Positions 7,688-16,597 of a stretch of 44,038 nucleotides of DNA are shown in pieces. The position numbers were made by a program, and so were the translations under genes. The notes under the pieces are model-generated. The model had not been told where the DNA came from. It worked only from the letters and a program-made list of their open reading frames with translations, and made no database searches. Source of the DNA: Treponema sp. (GTDB lineage: Bacteria; Spirochaetota; Spirochaetia; Treponematales; Treponemataceae). The DNA lies in contig JAFSJX010000078.1 of assembly GCA_017449285.1 (NCBI GenBank), forward strand, positions 1 to 44,038. The letters run 5' to 3'. Each line of letters starts with the position of its first letter. The stretch's first letter is position 1.

Positions 7688-7918
7688 ATGTCTGACTTGA
7701 CTTTTAACGCAGTATTGAACGACGTCGATTCTTTCTCTTATAACCAAATTGTAATGCTCATGGCTCGATTGACACAGGCATTACAGGCTTGGGCGGTTAC
7801 TGATGAAGAAGTTCCAAATGAACTTACTCAAAAAGTAATGAAAGATGCCGAGACTGGCAAAAATCTAAGTCCAGTATACACATCAACAAAAGATTTTATG
7901 GCGGCGTTAAATGCTTAA
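7688..7918 (+). CDS. Antitoxin of a YafQ-type toxin-antitoxin pair
   Basis: A 76-residue acidic protein. It probably neutralises the toxin encoded immediately downstream and may repress the operon. Start: ATG 7688 lies seven bases after GGAGG; a TTG six bases earlier is less likely. The helix-rich N-terminal half ([18 protein letters not shown]) and the C-terminal tail ([12 protein letters not shown]) resemble RelB/DinJ-type antitoxins, but the match is weak, so the call depends on the overlap with the toxin gene: the toxin ATG lies inside its last codons (8-base overlap). Confidence 0.75.
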   Translation: MSDLTFNAVLNDVDSFSYNQIVMLMARLTQALQAWAVTDEEVPNELTQKVMKDAETGKNLSPVYTSTKDFMAALNA

Positions 7919-8189
7919 CCTTCGATTTACAAATCAATTCAAAAAAGATTTTAAACTGGCTCAAAAACGCGGCTATGACTTGTCCGAATTTGAAGGAATT
8001 GTAAACAAACTCAGAAACAGAGAACCTCTTGAACCTAAATATAAAGACCATCCGCTTTCAAACAACTGGGAAAATCACAGGGATTTTCATTTGCATCCCG
8101 ATTTAGTGGTTATTTATCGTATTTGTGAAAATGAGCTTGTTCTTGAAATGGTTCGCATAGGAAGCCATTCTAATTTGTTTAAAAAATGA
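7911..8189 (+). CDS. YafQ-family (RelE superfamily) mRNA interferase toxin
   Basis: A 92-residue basic protein of the size and pattern of YafQ, a ribosome-dependent endoribonuclease that cleaves mRNA in the A site and arrests growth when its antitoxin is lost. Visible family features are His47 in KDHPL, the segment [20 protein letters not shown] with His62 and Asp64, and the C-terminal GSHSNLF with His86, which correspond to the YafQ catalytic histidine/aspartate set. It overlaps the antitoxin gene by 8 bases, so translation is coupled. It appears intact and sits within the accessory block between pyrB and pyrI. Confidence 0.9.
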   Translation: MLNLRFTNQFKKDFKLAQKRGYDLSEFEGIVNKLRNREPLEPKYKDHPLSNNWENHRDFHLHPDLVVIYRICENELVLEMVRIGSHSNLFKK

Positions 8190-8324
8190 CAAAAGAATTA
8201 CAGAAGCCGTCGAAAAACTCGCGGCTACCATAGCGTAGAATTCTCATCCCCCCTCACTCTATCACAAAATAATAGGCACCCCTGTTACAATGGACTCAAA
8301 CTTCACGCACAGGAGGCGGTCTCT

Positions 8325-8651
8325 ATGAATGAAAAGGAAATTTCTAAAATCTGGCGAACTCTCACAAAAAGCCAAAAAACAGTTCTCTATGTCTATCTAA
8401 GCCTTTGTAAAGATGTCCCCTCATCGGCAGCATATCTTGACCCAAAAATGAAACGGCTTGCACAGGAATATGGCTGGACGGCCTTTTACATGAAAGTCGA
8501 GGAGCTGGGATTCGCAAATTACCGAAAGGAAGTCAACGCAATTCTTGAAGGAATCGGCGACACAAGTTTAATCCATTGGATGTCAACAGAAAAATATATC
8601 GAACTCAAAATCTTGTGGCAGAAAATCCAAATCCTCAAATCCTCGCTTTGA
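8325..8651 (+). CDS. Small unrecognised protein
   Basis: A 108-residue protein with a strong Shine-Dalgarno AGGAGG (8311-8316) and a TACAAT -10-like box at 8286-8291. It looks soluble and mostly helical; I know no family for it. Its last codons overlap, in another frame, the first recognisable residues of the downstream ADP-ribosylglycohydrolase remnant. The DNA junction that truncated that gene therefore falls inside or at the end of this one, and its C-terminus may not be original. Confidence 0.55.
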   Translation: MNEKEISKIWRTLTKSQKTVLYVYLSLCKDVPSSAAYLDPKMKRLAQEYGWTAFYMKVEELGFANYRKEVNAILEGIGDTSLIHWMSTEKYIELKILWQKIQILKSSL

Positions 8652-9500
8652 GTATCACAATATTCATACAAAGAAATTTTTACTGTTCGCACCAAGTTGT
8701 CACATAACGGACGACAGCATTCTTACGATGGCTGTGGCAAAAGCCTTGGTCACAAGCAAGGAAGATTTTTCTGACCTTTCGGAAAAGACTGTACAGGCAC
8801 TGCGTGAATTCGGACGAAACCGCTTTGCTGCGTATGGGAAAATGTTCTCAGAATGGCTTCATTCAGAAAATCCTGCTCCGTACAACAGTTTTGGAAATGG
8901 TGCAGGAATGAGGGTAAGTCCTGTAGGATTTTGGCGAAAGATTTGGAAGAATGTAAGCGGCTTTCACGCATCGTCACGGAAGTAACGCACAACCACCCCG
9001 AAGGACTGAAAGGTGCGGAAGCGATAGCCGTGTGCGTACTTTTGGCAAAAATTGGAAAATCAAAAAAAGATATCCGCTCGTATATGAAAGACAATTATTA
9101 TGCACTAAATTTCACGCTTGAAGATTTGAGAAAGAATTATAAATGGTATTCAACCTGTCAGGAGTCAGTTCCGTAGGCGATTTTCTGCTTTTTGGAATCA
9201 GAAAATTTTGTAGACGCTATCCGCAACGCCATCAGCATCGGCGGCGACAGCGACACCATAGGCGCAATGACCGGCGCGATTGCAGAAGCCTTTTACGGCA
9301 TTCCCCAATACCTGCGATGGATAGCGAAATGGTTCTGCCCGCGAAAAATGTACAGGTATGTGACAATGTTGGAACAAAAAATACCTTATATGGAAATTTC
9401 TACAAATCTCACCTACTCTGATGACGGAAAAATGATAACATCGGCACGAGACTTTATGAATGCGATGGAAACAATGAAACCAACCCATTCTGTGGATTAA
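8638..9500 (+). pseudogene. ADP-ribosylglycohydrolase (DraG family) pseudogene
   Basis: Homology to DraG-type enzymes, which remove ADP-ribose from proteins, begins abruptly at PRFEYHNI (about 8641), so the usual first dozen residues are missing. The frame then carries the metal-binding ITDDS, then GNGAGMRVSPVG. It shifts frame near 8932 into ILAKDLEE and HNHPEGLKGAEA. An in-frame TAG at 9174-9176 interrupts SVP*AI, where the family usually has Gln. After the stop the same frame continues with AIRNAISIGGDSDTIGAMTG, the second metal-binding motif, to TAA 9500. Loss of the start, one frameshift and one nonsense codon make it non-functional. It converges on the pseudogene at 9503. Confidence 0.85.
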
Positions 9501-9502
9501 AA

Positions 9503-10859
9503 TCACTGCACTTTCACAAACCGCCCTATCTTGCACTCGTGCTTTTTGGTCTTTTCGTCGTAGTTTACGCCCACAAAAAGGATGTCGCCCTGCCAAGAGG
9601 CAAGACACGCAAAATACTGCTTTTCTTTAATCTGGGGAAGGGCCGTTTCCGTGCTGCCATTGCGCTTCAACTCAACAATAAGGTCGGATTTCGTTTTGTC
9701 AAACGGAATGTAGACTATATCCGCATAGCCTTTGCCAGCGGGCATTTCTTTTGAGATGATGTATTTTTTCAGCGCATAGATATAGGCCAAGTAAATCGCG
9801 CTCTGCAAGGATTTTTCGTTATTGTAACTTAAATTGCTCGTCACATGATAATGGCTTCTGTCCAAAGCGGCGGCAACGACTTCTTCATCGCCCTCAATGG
9901 TGGCTTCAAGCAAATCGCGCGAATCGGAAATGATTTTGTTGGTCTCAGCATACTCTTCATCATCGTCTATCGCATTCCGCCATTCTTTTAAGATTTCTCG
10001 GTTGGGAATATAACATTCTTCCTCTTCTTCATCATATGCAAGATAGCCCAAGTGAATGAGGTAGGTAAAGACATCATCTTTGCTGTTAAACACGTCCATT
10101 CGGTTCTCGTATTTTTCAACATTCACCCGCACCCGGCCGCCGCCAAGCATGGTGATTACGTCATCTTTCGTCCCCTTGAAGTTCATGCGAATCTTTTCTG
10201 CCACGACGGTATAGCTGGACGTTTTGCTCCAGTATGACTTGAATTTTTTGGTAACCATCGCGTTATACACTGCCTGAGGATTGTAAATTTCATACTCATC
10301 CAGATGATAGCCATCATACCAACTTTTGCACTCCTCGTAACTGCATCCGTATTTTTCGCAAAGAGATTTGACTTCCTCCTGTGTAAAGCCGACAAACTCT
10401 GCAAATGGGGCAGCATTCAGCATAGTATATTCGTGGAACGTGTTTAACTTTGACTGAACCTTATCTCTCATAATCGGTAAGGTAATCAATAACAGTCTGA
10501 GGTCGTTCTGTTTTTGGCGTATACGAAAATCATTTTGCATACATCGCGTTAAGGTCGATTGCGATGACGTTGTATTTGTTCAGATGCGTCTCAAAATCTT
10601 TCGTTTTGGAAATTTTATAGGGAGCAAACAGCTCTTTGGAATCAGCACCTTTTGAATAGTATGCAGAAATCACATCGCCGGCAATTGACTTTCCGAACCG
10701 ACGCGGACGGCTTACGCAGACAAATTTTTGCTCACTGTCAGGAATACAGTATGTGTTCAATGCATCGATGAGCATTGTTTTGTCAACATACCGTCCTGTC
10801 ACCGAAAATTCGCGAAAATTGTCGTTGTTCGGATTCAAATAGGTTCCCATACATTCCAT
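9503..10859 (-). pseudogene. AAA-ATPase-like / PD-(D/E)XK nuclease-like protein, internally deleted
   Basis: Two frames that together resemble the common AAA_ATPase-like plus PDDEXK_9 proteins of about 550 residues. The first (10859-10530) has the opening segment and the Walker A region SRPRRFGKS, and stops after IDLNAMYAK. The second (10540-9503) resumes at SKLNTFHEYTML and contains WYDGY, the MLGG and LIHLGYLAYD segments, and the nuclease motif GYADIVYIP...LIVELKRN with the Asp and Glu-x-Lys residues. The stretch that should lie between, about 110-130 residues with Walker B and the TGILPIKKYG motif, is absent. An internal deletion plus frame change therefore inactivated the ATPase half. Family members are often multi-copy in gut bacteria; their role is uncertain. 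Confidence 0.8.
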
Positions 10860-10969
10860 TATGGCATGAAGGCGCAGAAAAATCCATTAGAAAGAAAATC
10901 TCCCAATTTTGTTTGATTTTATACCACATCTACAAAAAATATGTTACAATATTATGAGGAAGTTAAAAA

Positions 10970-11404
10970 ATGCTGAACGTAGACACGATAAAAAACGGCT
11001 TGGTCATTGACCACATCAAGGCGGGTTTTGGTCCGCAGATTTTTCATTGGCTCGGGCTGGACAAGGCGAATTTCACGAGCGCGCTGATTATGAACGTGCA
11101 GTCCAAAAAGAGCGAGCGAAAGGACATCATCAAGATTGACAACATCATCAACATTGACTATTCCGTGCTTGGCTACATCGACCCCAACATCACTGTGAAC
11201 ATCATCAAGGACGAAAAAATCGTCAAAAAGATAAAGATGGAACTGCCCGAGCGCGTAGAACAGGTAATTCACTGCAAGAACCCGCGCTGCATTACTGCCA
11301 CGGAAAAATATATTCCGCAGGTATTCAAACTGGCAAACCGCGAAAAAGCGCAATACCGCTGTGAATATTGTGACGCGCTGTACTCTGCGGGTACGATAGA
11401 ATAG
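10970..11404 (+). CDS. pyrI: Aspartate carbamoyltransferase regulatory subunit
   Basis: A 144-residue allosteric subunit that joins PyrB trimers into the regulated holoenzyme and senses nucleotides. The N-terminal nucleotide-binding domain is followed by a C-terminal zinc domain with Cys102, Cys107, Cys131 and Cys134 (CKNPRC and CEYC), the four ligands expected. The start at ATG 10970 has the Shine-Dalgarno GAGGAAG; a -10-like TACAAT lies at 10945-10950. It is 31 bases upstream of pyrC, so the two are probably cotranscribed. In many bacteria pyrI directly follows pyrB; here about 3.7 kb of accessory DNA lies between them. Confidence 0.95.
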   Translation: MLNVDTIKNGLVIDHIKAGFGPQIFHWLGLDKANFTSALIMNVQSKKSERKDIIKIDNIINIDYSVLGYIDPNITVNIIKDEKIVKKIKMELPERVEQVIHCKNPRCITATEKYIPQVFKLANREKAQYRCEYCDALYSAGTIE

Positions 11405-11434
11405 CGAATTCGACCACCGTAACGGAGACAAACT

Positions 11435-12862
11435 ATGGCAAAAAGTGTAATTCTTTACAATGCTCATCTGGTAGACAGTCATGTAGACAGTCCCGGCGCA
11501 ATTGTGGTAACGGACAAAAAAATCAGTTATGTGTTTCTGGGCGATTGTACGGAAGAAAAGATGGCACGCCGGCTTGCGGCAACAACATTGACAGAACGTG
11601 ACTTTTTAGAAATTCCCGAATTTGTCAACGCTCACGGTCTCACGCTTATGCCGTCTTTCATTGATATGCACGTTCATTTCCGCTACCCTGGGCAGACGCA
11701 AAAAGAAGACCTTGACACTGGATTAAAAGCCGCTGTTGCAGGAGGTTTTGGAACAGTCGTGCTTATGCCAAACACAAATCCCGTTGTTTCCACAGGGGAA
11801 ATGGCACAGCGAATCATAGAAGAGGCTGAATCCCGGAATCTTGCCACTGTTTTTCAGACAATCAGCATCACAAAAGATTTTGAGGGAACGGACACGAGTG
11901 AACTTGACAATATGCATCCGTCAAAAATTCCGATGATTACCGAAGACGGACACGATGTTGAATCCGCCGCGGTCATGCTGGAAGCAATGCAAAAAGCAGG
12001 AAAGCACAATGTTATCGTCAGCTGTCACTGCGAGGACGTTTCTCTTGCAAAGGCGGCGCGTCCGTTCCGAGAACGTGCGCTGGGATTTATGAAAAAGTAC
12101 GGCATTCCTGCGGACAAATACAATGCGCCAAAAGAACACGTTCCTTCTTCCATTGATTTTGAGATAGACGGAAACCTGACCGCCGCAAACCGTCTGCTCG
12201 CGCTTGCAGAGGACACTGCCACCGAGCGCAACATTGAAATCGCAAAAACCGCAGGCTGTCACATTCACATTGCGCATTGCAGTACAAAGACAAGCATTGA
12301 TGCCGTCCGCCGCGCAAAAGCTCAAATTGCAGACGGAACTGCCCCCGCAGACTTCGCGATTTCTGTTGAAGTCACTCCGCATCACCTCAGTCTGAGCGGT
12401 TCAGAAGCCCCGTTTCTGCGCGCCTTGGTGAATCCTCCGCTCCGCAGTGAAAATGACCGTCGTGCGCTCATCAATGCAATCAAAGACGGCACGGTAGACG
12501 TTATTTCCACCGACCATGCGCCGCACACCGCAGAAGACAAGGCGGCTGGAAGCCCGGGTTTTACTGGTCTGGAAACTGCCTTTGCCGTCTGCCACACAAT
12601 TTTGGTTGAGCAAGAAGGAATTCCGCTTACAAAATTATCCGCGCTGATGAGCGACAATCCCGCCCAACTCCTTAACCTTACGTCAGGCCGCCTTGCAATC
12701 GGCTATGAGGCGAATTTTATTCTTGTCGATACGAAGGAAAAATGGATTGTGGACAGCAATTGTTTTTTCAGCAAAGGAAAAGCATCTCCGCAAAACGGCG
12801 CAAAACTGACTGGCAGAGTACACGCTACGTTCTTCGGCGGCAAAAAAGTCTTCGAGTTGTAG
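11435..12862 (+). CDS. pyrC: Dihydroorotase
   Basis: A 475-residue amidohydrolase that cyclises carbamoyl-aspartate to dihydroorotate, the step after aspartate carbamoyltransferase. Metal-site motifs are visible in order: DMHVHFRYPG (His79, His81), SCHCEDVS, HIAHCSTKTS, EVTPHH and the catalytic STDHAPHT. It is slightly long for class I enzymes, with an insertion in the segment around KKYGIPADKYNAPKEHVPSSID. The start has CGGAGA upstream. It follows pyrI closely and is convergent with the LysE-type gene, with only 24 bases between the stop codons. Confidence 0.95.
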   Translation: MAKSVILYNAHLVDSHVDSPGAIVVTDKKISYVFLGDCTEEKMARRLAATTLTERDFLEIPEFVNAHGLTLMPSFIDMHVHFRYPGQTQKEDLDTGLKAAVAGGFGTVVLMPNTNPVVSTGEMAQRIIEEAESRNLATVFQTISITKDFEGTDTSELDNMHPSKIPMITEDGHDVESAAVMLEAMQKAGKHNVIVSCHCEDVSLAKAARPFRERALGFMKKYGIPADKYNAPKEHVPSSIDFEIDGNLTAANRLLALAEDTATERNIEIAKTAGCHIHIAHCSTKTSIDAVRRAKAQIADGTAPADFAISVEVTPHHLSLSGSEAPFLRALVNPPLRSENDRRALINAIKDGTVDVISTDHAPHTAEDKAAGSPGFTGLETAFAVCHTILVEQEGIPLTKLSALMSDNPAQLLNLTSGRLAIGYEANFILVDTKEKWIVDSNCFFSKGKASPQNGAKLTGRVHATFFGGKKVFEL

Positions 12863-12878
12863 CACGAACATTGTGCTA
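12860..12878. terminator. Weak hairpin between convergent pyrC and exporter genes
   Basis: A stem TAGCAC/GTGCTA with a 7-nt loop occupies the short gap between the two convergent genes. It begins on the pyrC stop codon. There is no clear T tract, so terminator activity is only possible. Confidence 0.3.
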
Positions 12879-12886
12879 AGAGAATC

Positions 12887-13546
12887 TTATCCGAAAATCG
12901 CGTGAATGACGTTCTCAGGAAATTCAGGGAAAATCGACCGCACAATACACACACAGCCCAGCACAATCGTGATGATACCAAATGCCACGTGCAGTTTGTG
13001 ATTCGTTTCTTCCGTAATGCGATTGCGCAGAACCGTAATTGAGCCGCAGACCGTAATCCACCAGATGACCGTACCCATTCCCAATGAGATAACCAGTTCC
13101 AACGCTTGTGAAAGAGAAAGCATCTCCGCTTCCGCCACACCGAACAGCGTAAAGCCCATCAAATAGGCAAGCACCGCCGCAGGATTCAGAAGACCGATTC
13201 CCAGTGCCGTCAGAAAACAACTGATAATTCCCGTCGCATTGGCAACTTTTTCATTCACCTTTGCGCTTCGGAACATAGTATAAAATCCATAGGTAATAAT
13301 CACCAGACCGCCGATAAACTGAATCGCCCTCATGTGGTCATTCATAAAGTCTGCAATCAGATGAATCCCGAATGCACCCACGCTGGCATAGAACATATCG
13401 GCGACCGTCGCGCCCAAGCCCGTAAAGAATCCGCTTAAAAATCCGCGCTCCAGCGTCTTCTGAATGGTAATCGTTCCGCTCGCTCCCGCAGGAATTCCAA
13501 AAATGAGACCAATGAGCAATCCTTTTATGATGTAACTTTCCAACAT
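12887..13546 (-). CDS. LysE/RhtB-family exporter
   Basis: A 219-residue, very hydrophobic protein with about six predicted membrane helices. Its N-terminal segment GLLIGLIFGIPAGASG is the family hallmark region, and NPAAVLAYL matches the second conserved region of LysE/RhtB amino-acid efflux proteins. It probably exports an amino acid or related solute across the inner membrane; the substrate cannot be told. It lies downstream of the lipid cluster, with 75 bases separating it from the patatin-like gene, and may be the last gene of that transcript. The ribosome binding site is poor. Confidence 0.85.
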   Translation of the reverse strand: MLESYIIKGLLIGLIFGIPAGASGTITIQKTLERGFLSGFFTGLGATVADMFYASVGAFGIHLIADFMNDHMRAIQFIGGLVIITYGFYTMFRSAKVNEKVANATGIISCFLTALGIGLLNPAAVLAYLMGFTLFGVAEAEMLSLSQALELVISLGMGTVIWWITVCGSITVLRNRITEETNHKLHVAFGIITIVLGCVCIVRSIFPEFPENVIHAIFG

Positions 13547-13621
13547 TCGCGTTCGTTCTTCTACAATATTAAGCGTCTAACTTTATTATTCTACGATATT
13601 ACAGCCTGTGCGTCTATCGTT

Positions 13622-14527
13622 TTATACGTCCAAACCCAAAAATTTCTTCACTTCTTTCATACGAGCATTTGCTGCGCGCACTCCGTAATCATACGACTCA
13701 TTGATTTTTTCCGCCGAATTCTCAAAAAGACCGCACAGCACTTCCACAGGATGAAACACCAGTGCTTTTCCCGCCTGCTCCAATTCCGCCAGCCGCTTTT
13801 CCTGTTTGCAATAATTTTCGTAGCGGGTCATCAATGCATTGTACAGATTGGGCCACTTACGTTTGTACATGGGCGACAAAAGCAAATCCCATTTCTTAAA
13901 ATCGGTCGGGCCATCCCACGGCTCTTGCGTCGTAATCACCACCAATTTGTCGCACCCCTGCTCAAAGGCTCGGTCAAACGGCACGGAATCCGTCACACAA
14001 CCGTCCGCATAATGCTTGTCGCCAATTTTTACCGGCGGAAACAAAATCGGAAGCGAACAGGACGCGCACACATGATCAAGCAAAAGCCTGTTGCGGCGGA
14101 TTTTTCCGATTGGCAGTTTTTTCTTCGCCATCTCCATTTCCTGATCGCACCAATAGACAGGTATCCCCGTATCGGCGCAGGTCGCCCCAATCTCGCATTT
14201 TACGTCGGACGAAAAGAATCTTTTAAAGTCAAATGGATTCTTGCGGTCGAACGAATATTTGTAAATCATAAAATGCATTTCTTTTAAGATGCCGTCACGC
14301 CACAAAGCACCGTTTTTATGAGTCTTTTGACGGATTGACTCGGGTGAAAGCACCTGCTTGAGCCGACCTTTTTGCCCCGTCACGTAATTCAACGCCGCAT
14401 GAGAGCCAGCAGAAACACCGATGATGTAGTCAAAGTGAAACCCCTGCTCCAAGAATGTGTCGAGAATGCCCGCCGTATAGAGAACTTTGCGTGTGCCGCC
14501 TTCCAAAACCAATCCGTATTTCATCAC
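13622..14527 (-). CDS. Patatin-like phospholipase family protein
   Basis: A 301-residue predicted serine acyl hydrolase acting on lipids. The oxyanion loop is seen as GGTRKVLYTAG (10-20), the nucleophile elbow as GVSAG (Ser39), and the catalytic Asp in YADGCVTDSVP, so the Ser-Asp dyad is complete. No signal peptide is present, so the enzyme is probably cytoplasmic or membrane-associated. The start overlaps the plsC-like stop by four bases (ATGA), showing translational coupling and suggesting a joint role in remodelling phospholipids. The Ser/Asp motifs make the family secure; the substrate is unknown. Confidence 0.92.
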   Translation of the reverse strand: MMKYGLVLEGGTRKVLYTAGILDTFLEQGFHFDYIIGVSAGSHAALNYVTGQKGRLKQVLSPESIRQKTHKNGALWRDGILKEMHFMIYKYSFDRKNPFDFKRFFSSDVKCEIGATCADTGIPVYWCDQEMEMAKKKLPIGKIRRNRLLLDHVCASCSLPILFPPVKIGDKHYADGCVTDSVPFDRAFEQGCDKLVVITTQEPWDGPTDFKKWDLLLSPMYKRKWPNLYNALMTRYENYCKQEKRLAELEQAGKALVFHPVEVLCGLFENSAEKINESYDYGVRAANARMKEVKKFLGLDV

Positions 14528-15312
14528 TCACCACCCTCACAAGGACTCCTGTACGAAAGAAGCGAATCGTTTGGCTCACTCCGTGCAGAAAACGCCTGTT
14601 CTTCCGCAACAACTTCGGGTAACGGCGGCACAACATCATACACCGTATCGGGCGCAGGGAGAGATGCCGTATTGTGCCATATCGCACTTCGCTTCAGCAA
14701 CTTGACGCGTTCCCTGAACTGTGCCGACTGATTCTCCAAATCAACCGAAGAAGCCACGCCCTTGGTTCGTTCCACTTTGCGCGGCACATCCACCACATAA
14801 TGAATCCGATGCCCGAACGTATATTTTCCGTCAAGTCCGATGCTGACCACAGGATAACCCGTACTCCGCGCCAAAAACGCAAAGCCCGACTTAAATTCGT
14901 TCAAATCACCATCCTCTCGGCACTTTCCTTCGGGGAAAATCACCACGGAGCGACCTTTCTTCAATTCTTTTTTGGCAAGCAAAGCCCATTCCGTATCCAG
15001 ATTGAAGCGGTCACAGGGAACGCCGTTCGCCGCTCGGCAAATCCAGTTGATGCTCGGCTTTTCAAACCAGTCCTTCGCAATCACAATCGAAGTTTTTCCG
15101 CGCAAAACCGAAAGAATAAACGGCGGGTCAACAATCGTTGTATGATTTGCAATCACAATGCACGGCTCTTTCAGTTTGTTCGTCTGCACCGTCTTATCCA
15201 CAAAATGCGCCTTGGGTCGGTAGACGATATACATATAGAAGCGCACCAGCACGATGGAGAACTTTCCGAATGCGACCAAAAAATTATCGATTGCTTTCTT
15301 TATCAATTTCAT
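14524..15312 (-). CDS. 1-acyl-glycerol-3-phosphate acyltransferase (PlsC family)
   Basis: A 262-residue PlsC-type acyltransferase expected to acylate lysophosphatidate or a related acceptor at the inner membrane. The catalytic motif NHTTIVD (His57, Asp62) and the substrate-binding FPEGKCRE motif are present. A hydrophobic segment near residues 9-32 may anchor it. It overlaps the preceding reductase gene by 29 bases and the following patatin-like gene by four, so these genes form one operon. The C-terminal tail of about 60 residues after the core is low in recognisable motifs. The cell may encode other PlsC copies, so no gene symbol is given. Confidence 0.9.
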   Translation of the reverse strand: MKLIKKAIDNFLVAFGKFSIVLVRFYMYIVYRPKAHFVDKTVQTNKLKEPCIVIANHTTIVDPPFILSVLRGKTSIVIAKDWFEKPSINWICRAANGVPCDRFNLDTEWALLAKKELKKGRSVVIFPEGKCREDGDLNEFKSGFAFLARSTGYPVVSIGLDGKYTFGHRIHYVVDVPRKVERTKGVASSVDLENQSAQFRERVKLLKRSAIWHNTASLPAPDTVYDVVPPLPEVVAEEQAFSARSEPNDSLLSYRSPCEGGE

Positions 15313-16066
15313 TCAGTAAATATTCTCCATTCGGCTTACGCCACATATTCTCATAAAACATCTGATATACCTCGTTAGAAAACATCGGTCGGGCAAGTTT
15401 GTCAACCGTCTCCTTGCTGACCGTTCCCGTTTTCGCATATTCTTCACCCGCCGCCTTATAATTCGCCTGCATTTTGACCAGACGGCGACCATTGGAATGA
15501 TACACAATCGCGTTCATCTGCGGTGTGGTGAGCGCAAGGTAGCCGCCTTTTCCAAAAATCATATCCAACTGGCTGAACACGGACGCATACACGACATCCT
15601 TTTCAACCCATGCGCAGGACGAAATCAGAATGAACCGTTGCCCAGGATGCGGCTTGGTCGCCCCATGCAATGATGACCCGTCAGTAGGAATCGGCTTTCC
15701 ATAGTACGGATTTACCATTCCAAGCAATCTGTCCATCATCACTTTGACCGTTCCCGGAATACCAAAGAAAAAAAGCGGCATACAAAAAACAACGACATCC
15801 GCATCCTCAATCTTTTTGCGCAGGGCAGGAATATCATCGTCCTTAATCACGCAAGTTGCATCTTCCCGTGCCCAGCATGACAGGCAGCCAAGGCATGGTT
15901 TTATGCGCAGCGCAGAAATATGCACGAATTCCGTCTCATATCCGCCATACTCGGTCAGCCCCGCAACAAACGAACGCGTCAGTTTAAGCGTACCACTGCG
16001 CTCTTTTTTGGGGCTTCCATTCAGCACGAGAATTCTCTGCGTCTTGGTTTCTGCGTTCTCTGCCAT
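15284..16066 (-). CDS. Flavodoxin-like NAD(P)H-dependent FMN reductase
   Basis: A 260-residue protein with the flavodoxin fold. It starts with the FMN-phosphate loop RILVLNGSPKKERSGT, followed by the cysteine-rich segment KPCLGCLSCWAREDATC and the DDI...DADVVVFCMPLFFFGIPG region typical of iron-sulfur-flavoprotein-like NADPH-dependent FMN reductases. The C-terminal half contains a long helical tail and is less conserved. Its electron acceptor is unknown. It sits between fabZ, ten bases upstream, and the plsC-like gene, which it overlaps, so it is cotranscribed with lipid genes; whether it acts in lipid metabolism is a guess. Confidence 0.85.
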   Translation of the reverse strand: MAENAETKTQRILVLNGSPKKERSGTLKLTRSFVAGLTEYGGYETEFVHISALRIKPCLGCLSCWAREDATCVIKDDDIPALRKKIEDADVVVFCMPLFFFGIPGTVKVMMDRLLGMVNPYYGKPIPTDGSSLHGATKPHPGQRFILISSCAWVEKDVVYASVFSQLDMIFGKGGYLALTTPQMNAIVYHSNGRRLVKMQANYKAAGEEYAKTGTVSKETVDKLARPMFSNEVYQMFYENMWRKPNGEYLLNEIDKESNR

Positions 16067-16076
16067 CGCTATCAGT

Positions 16077-16523
16077 CTATCTTTGTTCCACCGAAGCCTT
16101 GGGTATCGTCGTAAATGTCAGACTCCCTTTTGCAAACACTGCGTCACCTACTTTGACTACCGCATCAAATCCGACAAGAACGCCACCGCCCTTCGTTTTG
16201 TTCACCGTAATAATGAGTTGGTCTCCGGGAATGACCGGCTTGACAAATTTGAACCCATCAATTTTCAAGAGTACATACAAATTGTCTTCCAATGCATTCT
16301 CATCTTTTTCAATCACGAGCGAACACAACTGCGCGCAGGCCTCCACAATCAGAACGCCCGGCATAATCGGCGTACCCGGAAAATGGCCCATAAAATACGG
16401 CTCATTCACGCTCACATTCTTAAGCCCAGTCGCACTTTCGCCCGGCTTTAACTCCAGCACCCGCTCAATCATTTGGAACGGAGGTCGTTGCGCAATCTTC
16501 TGGCTGATTTCGTAAATATTCAT
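16077..16523 (-). CDS. fabZ: 3-hydroxyacyl-ACP dehydratase
   Basis: A 148-residue hot-dog-fold enzyme that dehydrates beta-hydroxyacyl-ACP in fatty-acid elongation. The signature GHFPGTPIMPGVLIVEA supplies catalytic His47 and Glu61. The usual N-terminal HRYPFL motif is altered to QRPPFQMIERV. It is followed after ten bases by the flavodoxin-like gene and preceded by fabG, but it has its own promoter whose -10 ends six bases before the ATG. The mRNA may therefore be leaderless, in line with the lack of a clear Shine-Dalgarno. FabA is unlikely, because FabA has an Asp in place of the Glu. Confidence 0.93.
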   Translation of the reverse strand: MNIYEISQKIAQRPPFQMIERVLELKPGESATGLKNVSVNEPYFMGHFPGTPIMPGVLIVEACAQLCSLVIEKDENALEDNLYVLLKIDGFKFVKPVIPGDQLIITVNKTKGGGVLVGFDAVVKVGDAVFAKGSLTFTTIPKASVEQR

Positions 16524-16529
16524 TCCATA

Positions 16530-16558
16530 ATGATACTATGAATCAGTGAATTTTTCAA
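16530..16558 (-). promoter_or_regulatory. Promoter of fabZ, placed for a leaderless start
   Basis: On the minus strand, TTGAAA (16553-16558), 17-bp spacer and TATCAT (16530-16535). Six bases separate the -10 from the fabZ ATG, the same distance as at pyrB. The 74-bp fabG-fabZ gap holds nothing else. Confidence 0.5.
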
Positions 16559-16597
16559 CAGAAAAGAAAGCGATATGCTATAGATTACGAGAGCGTC

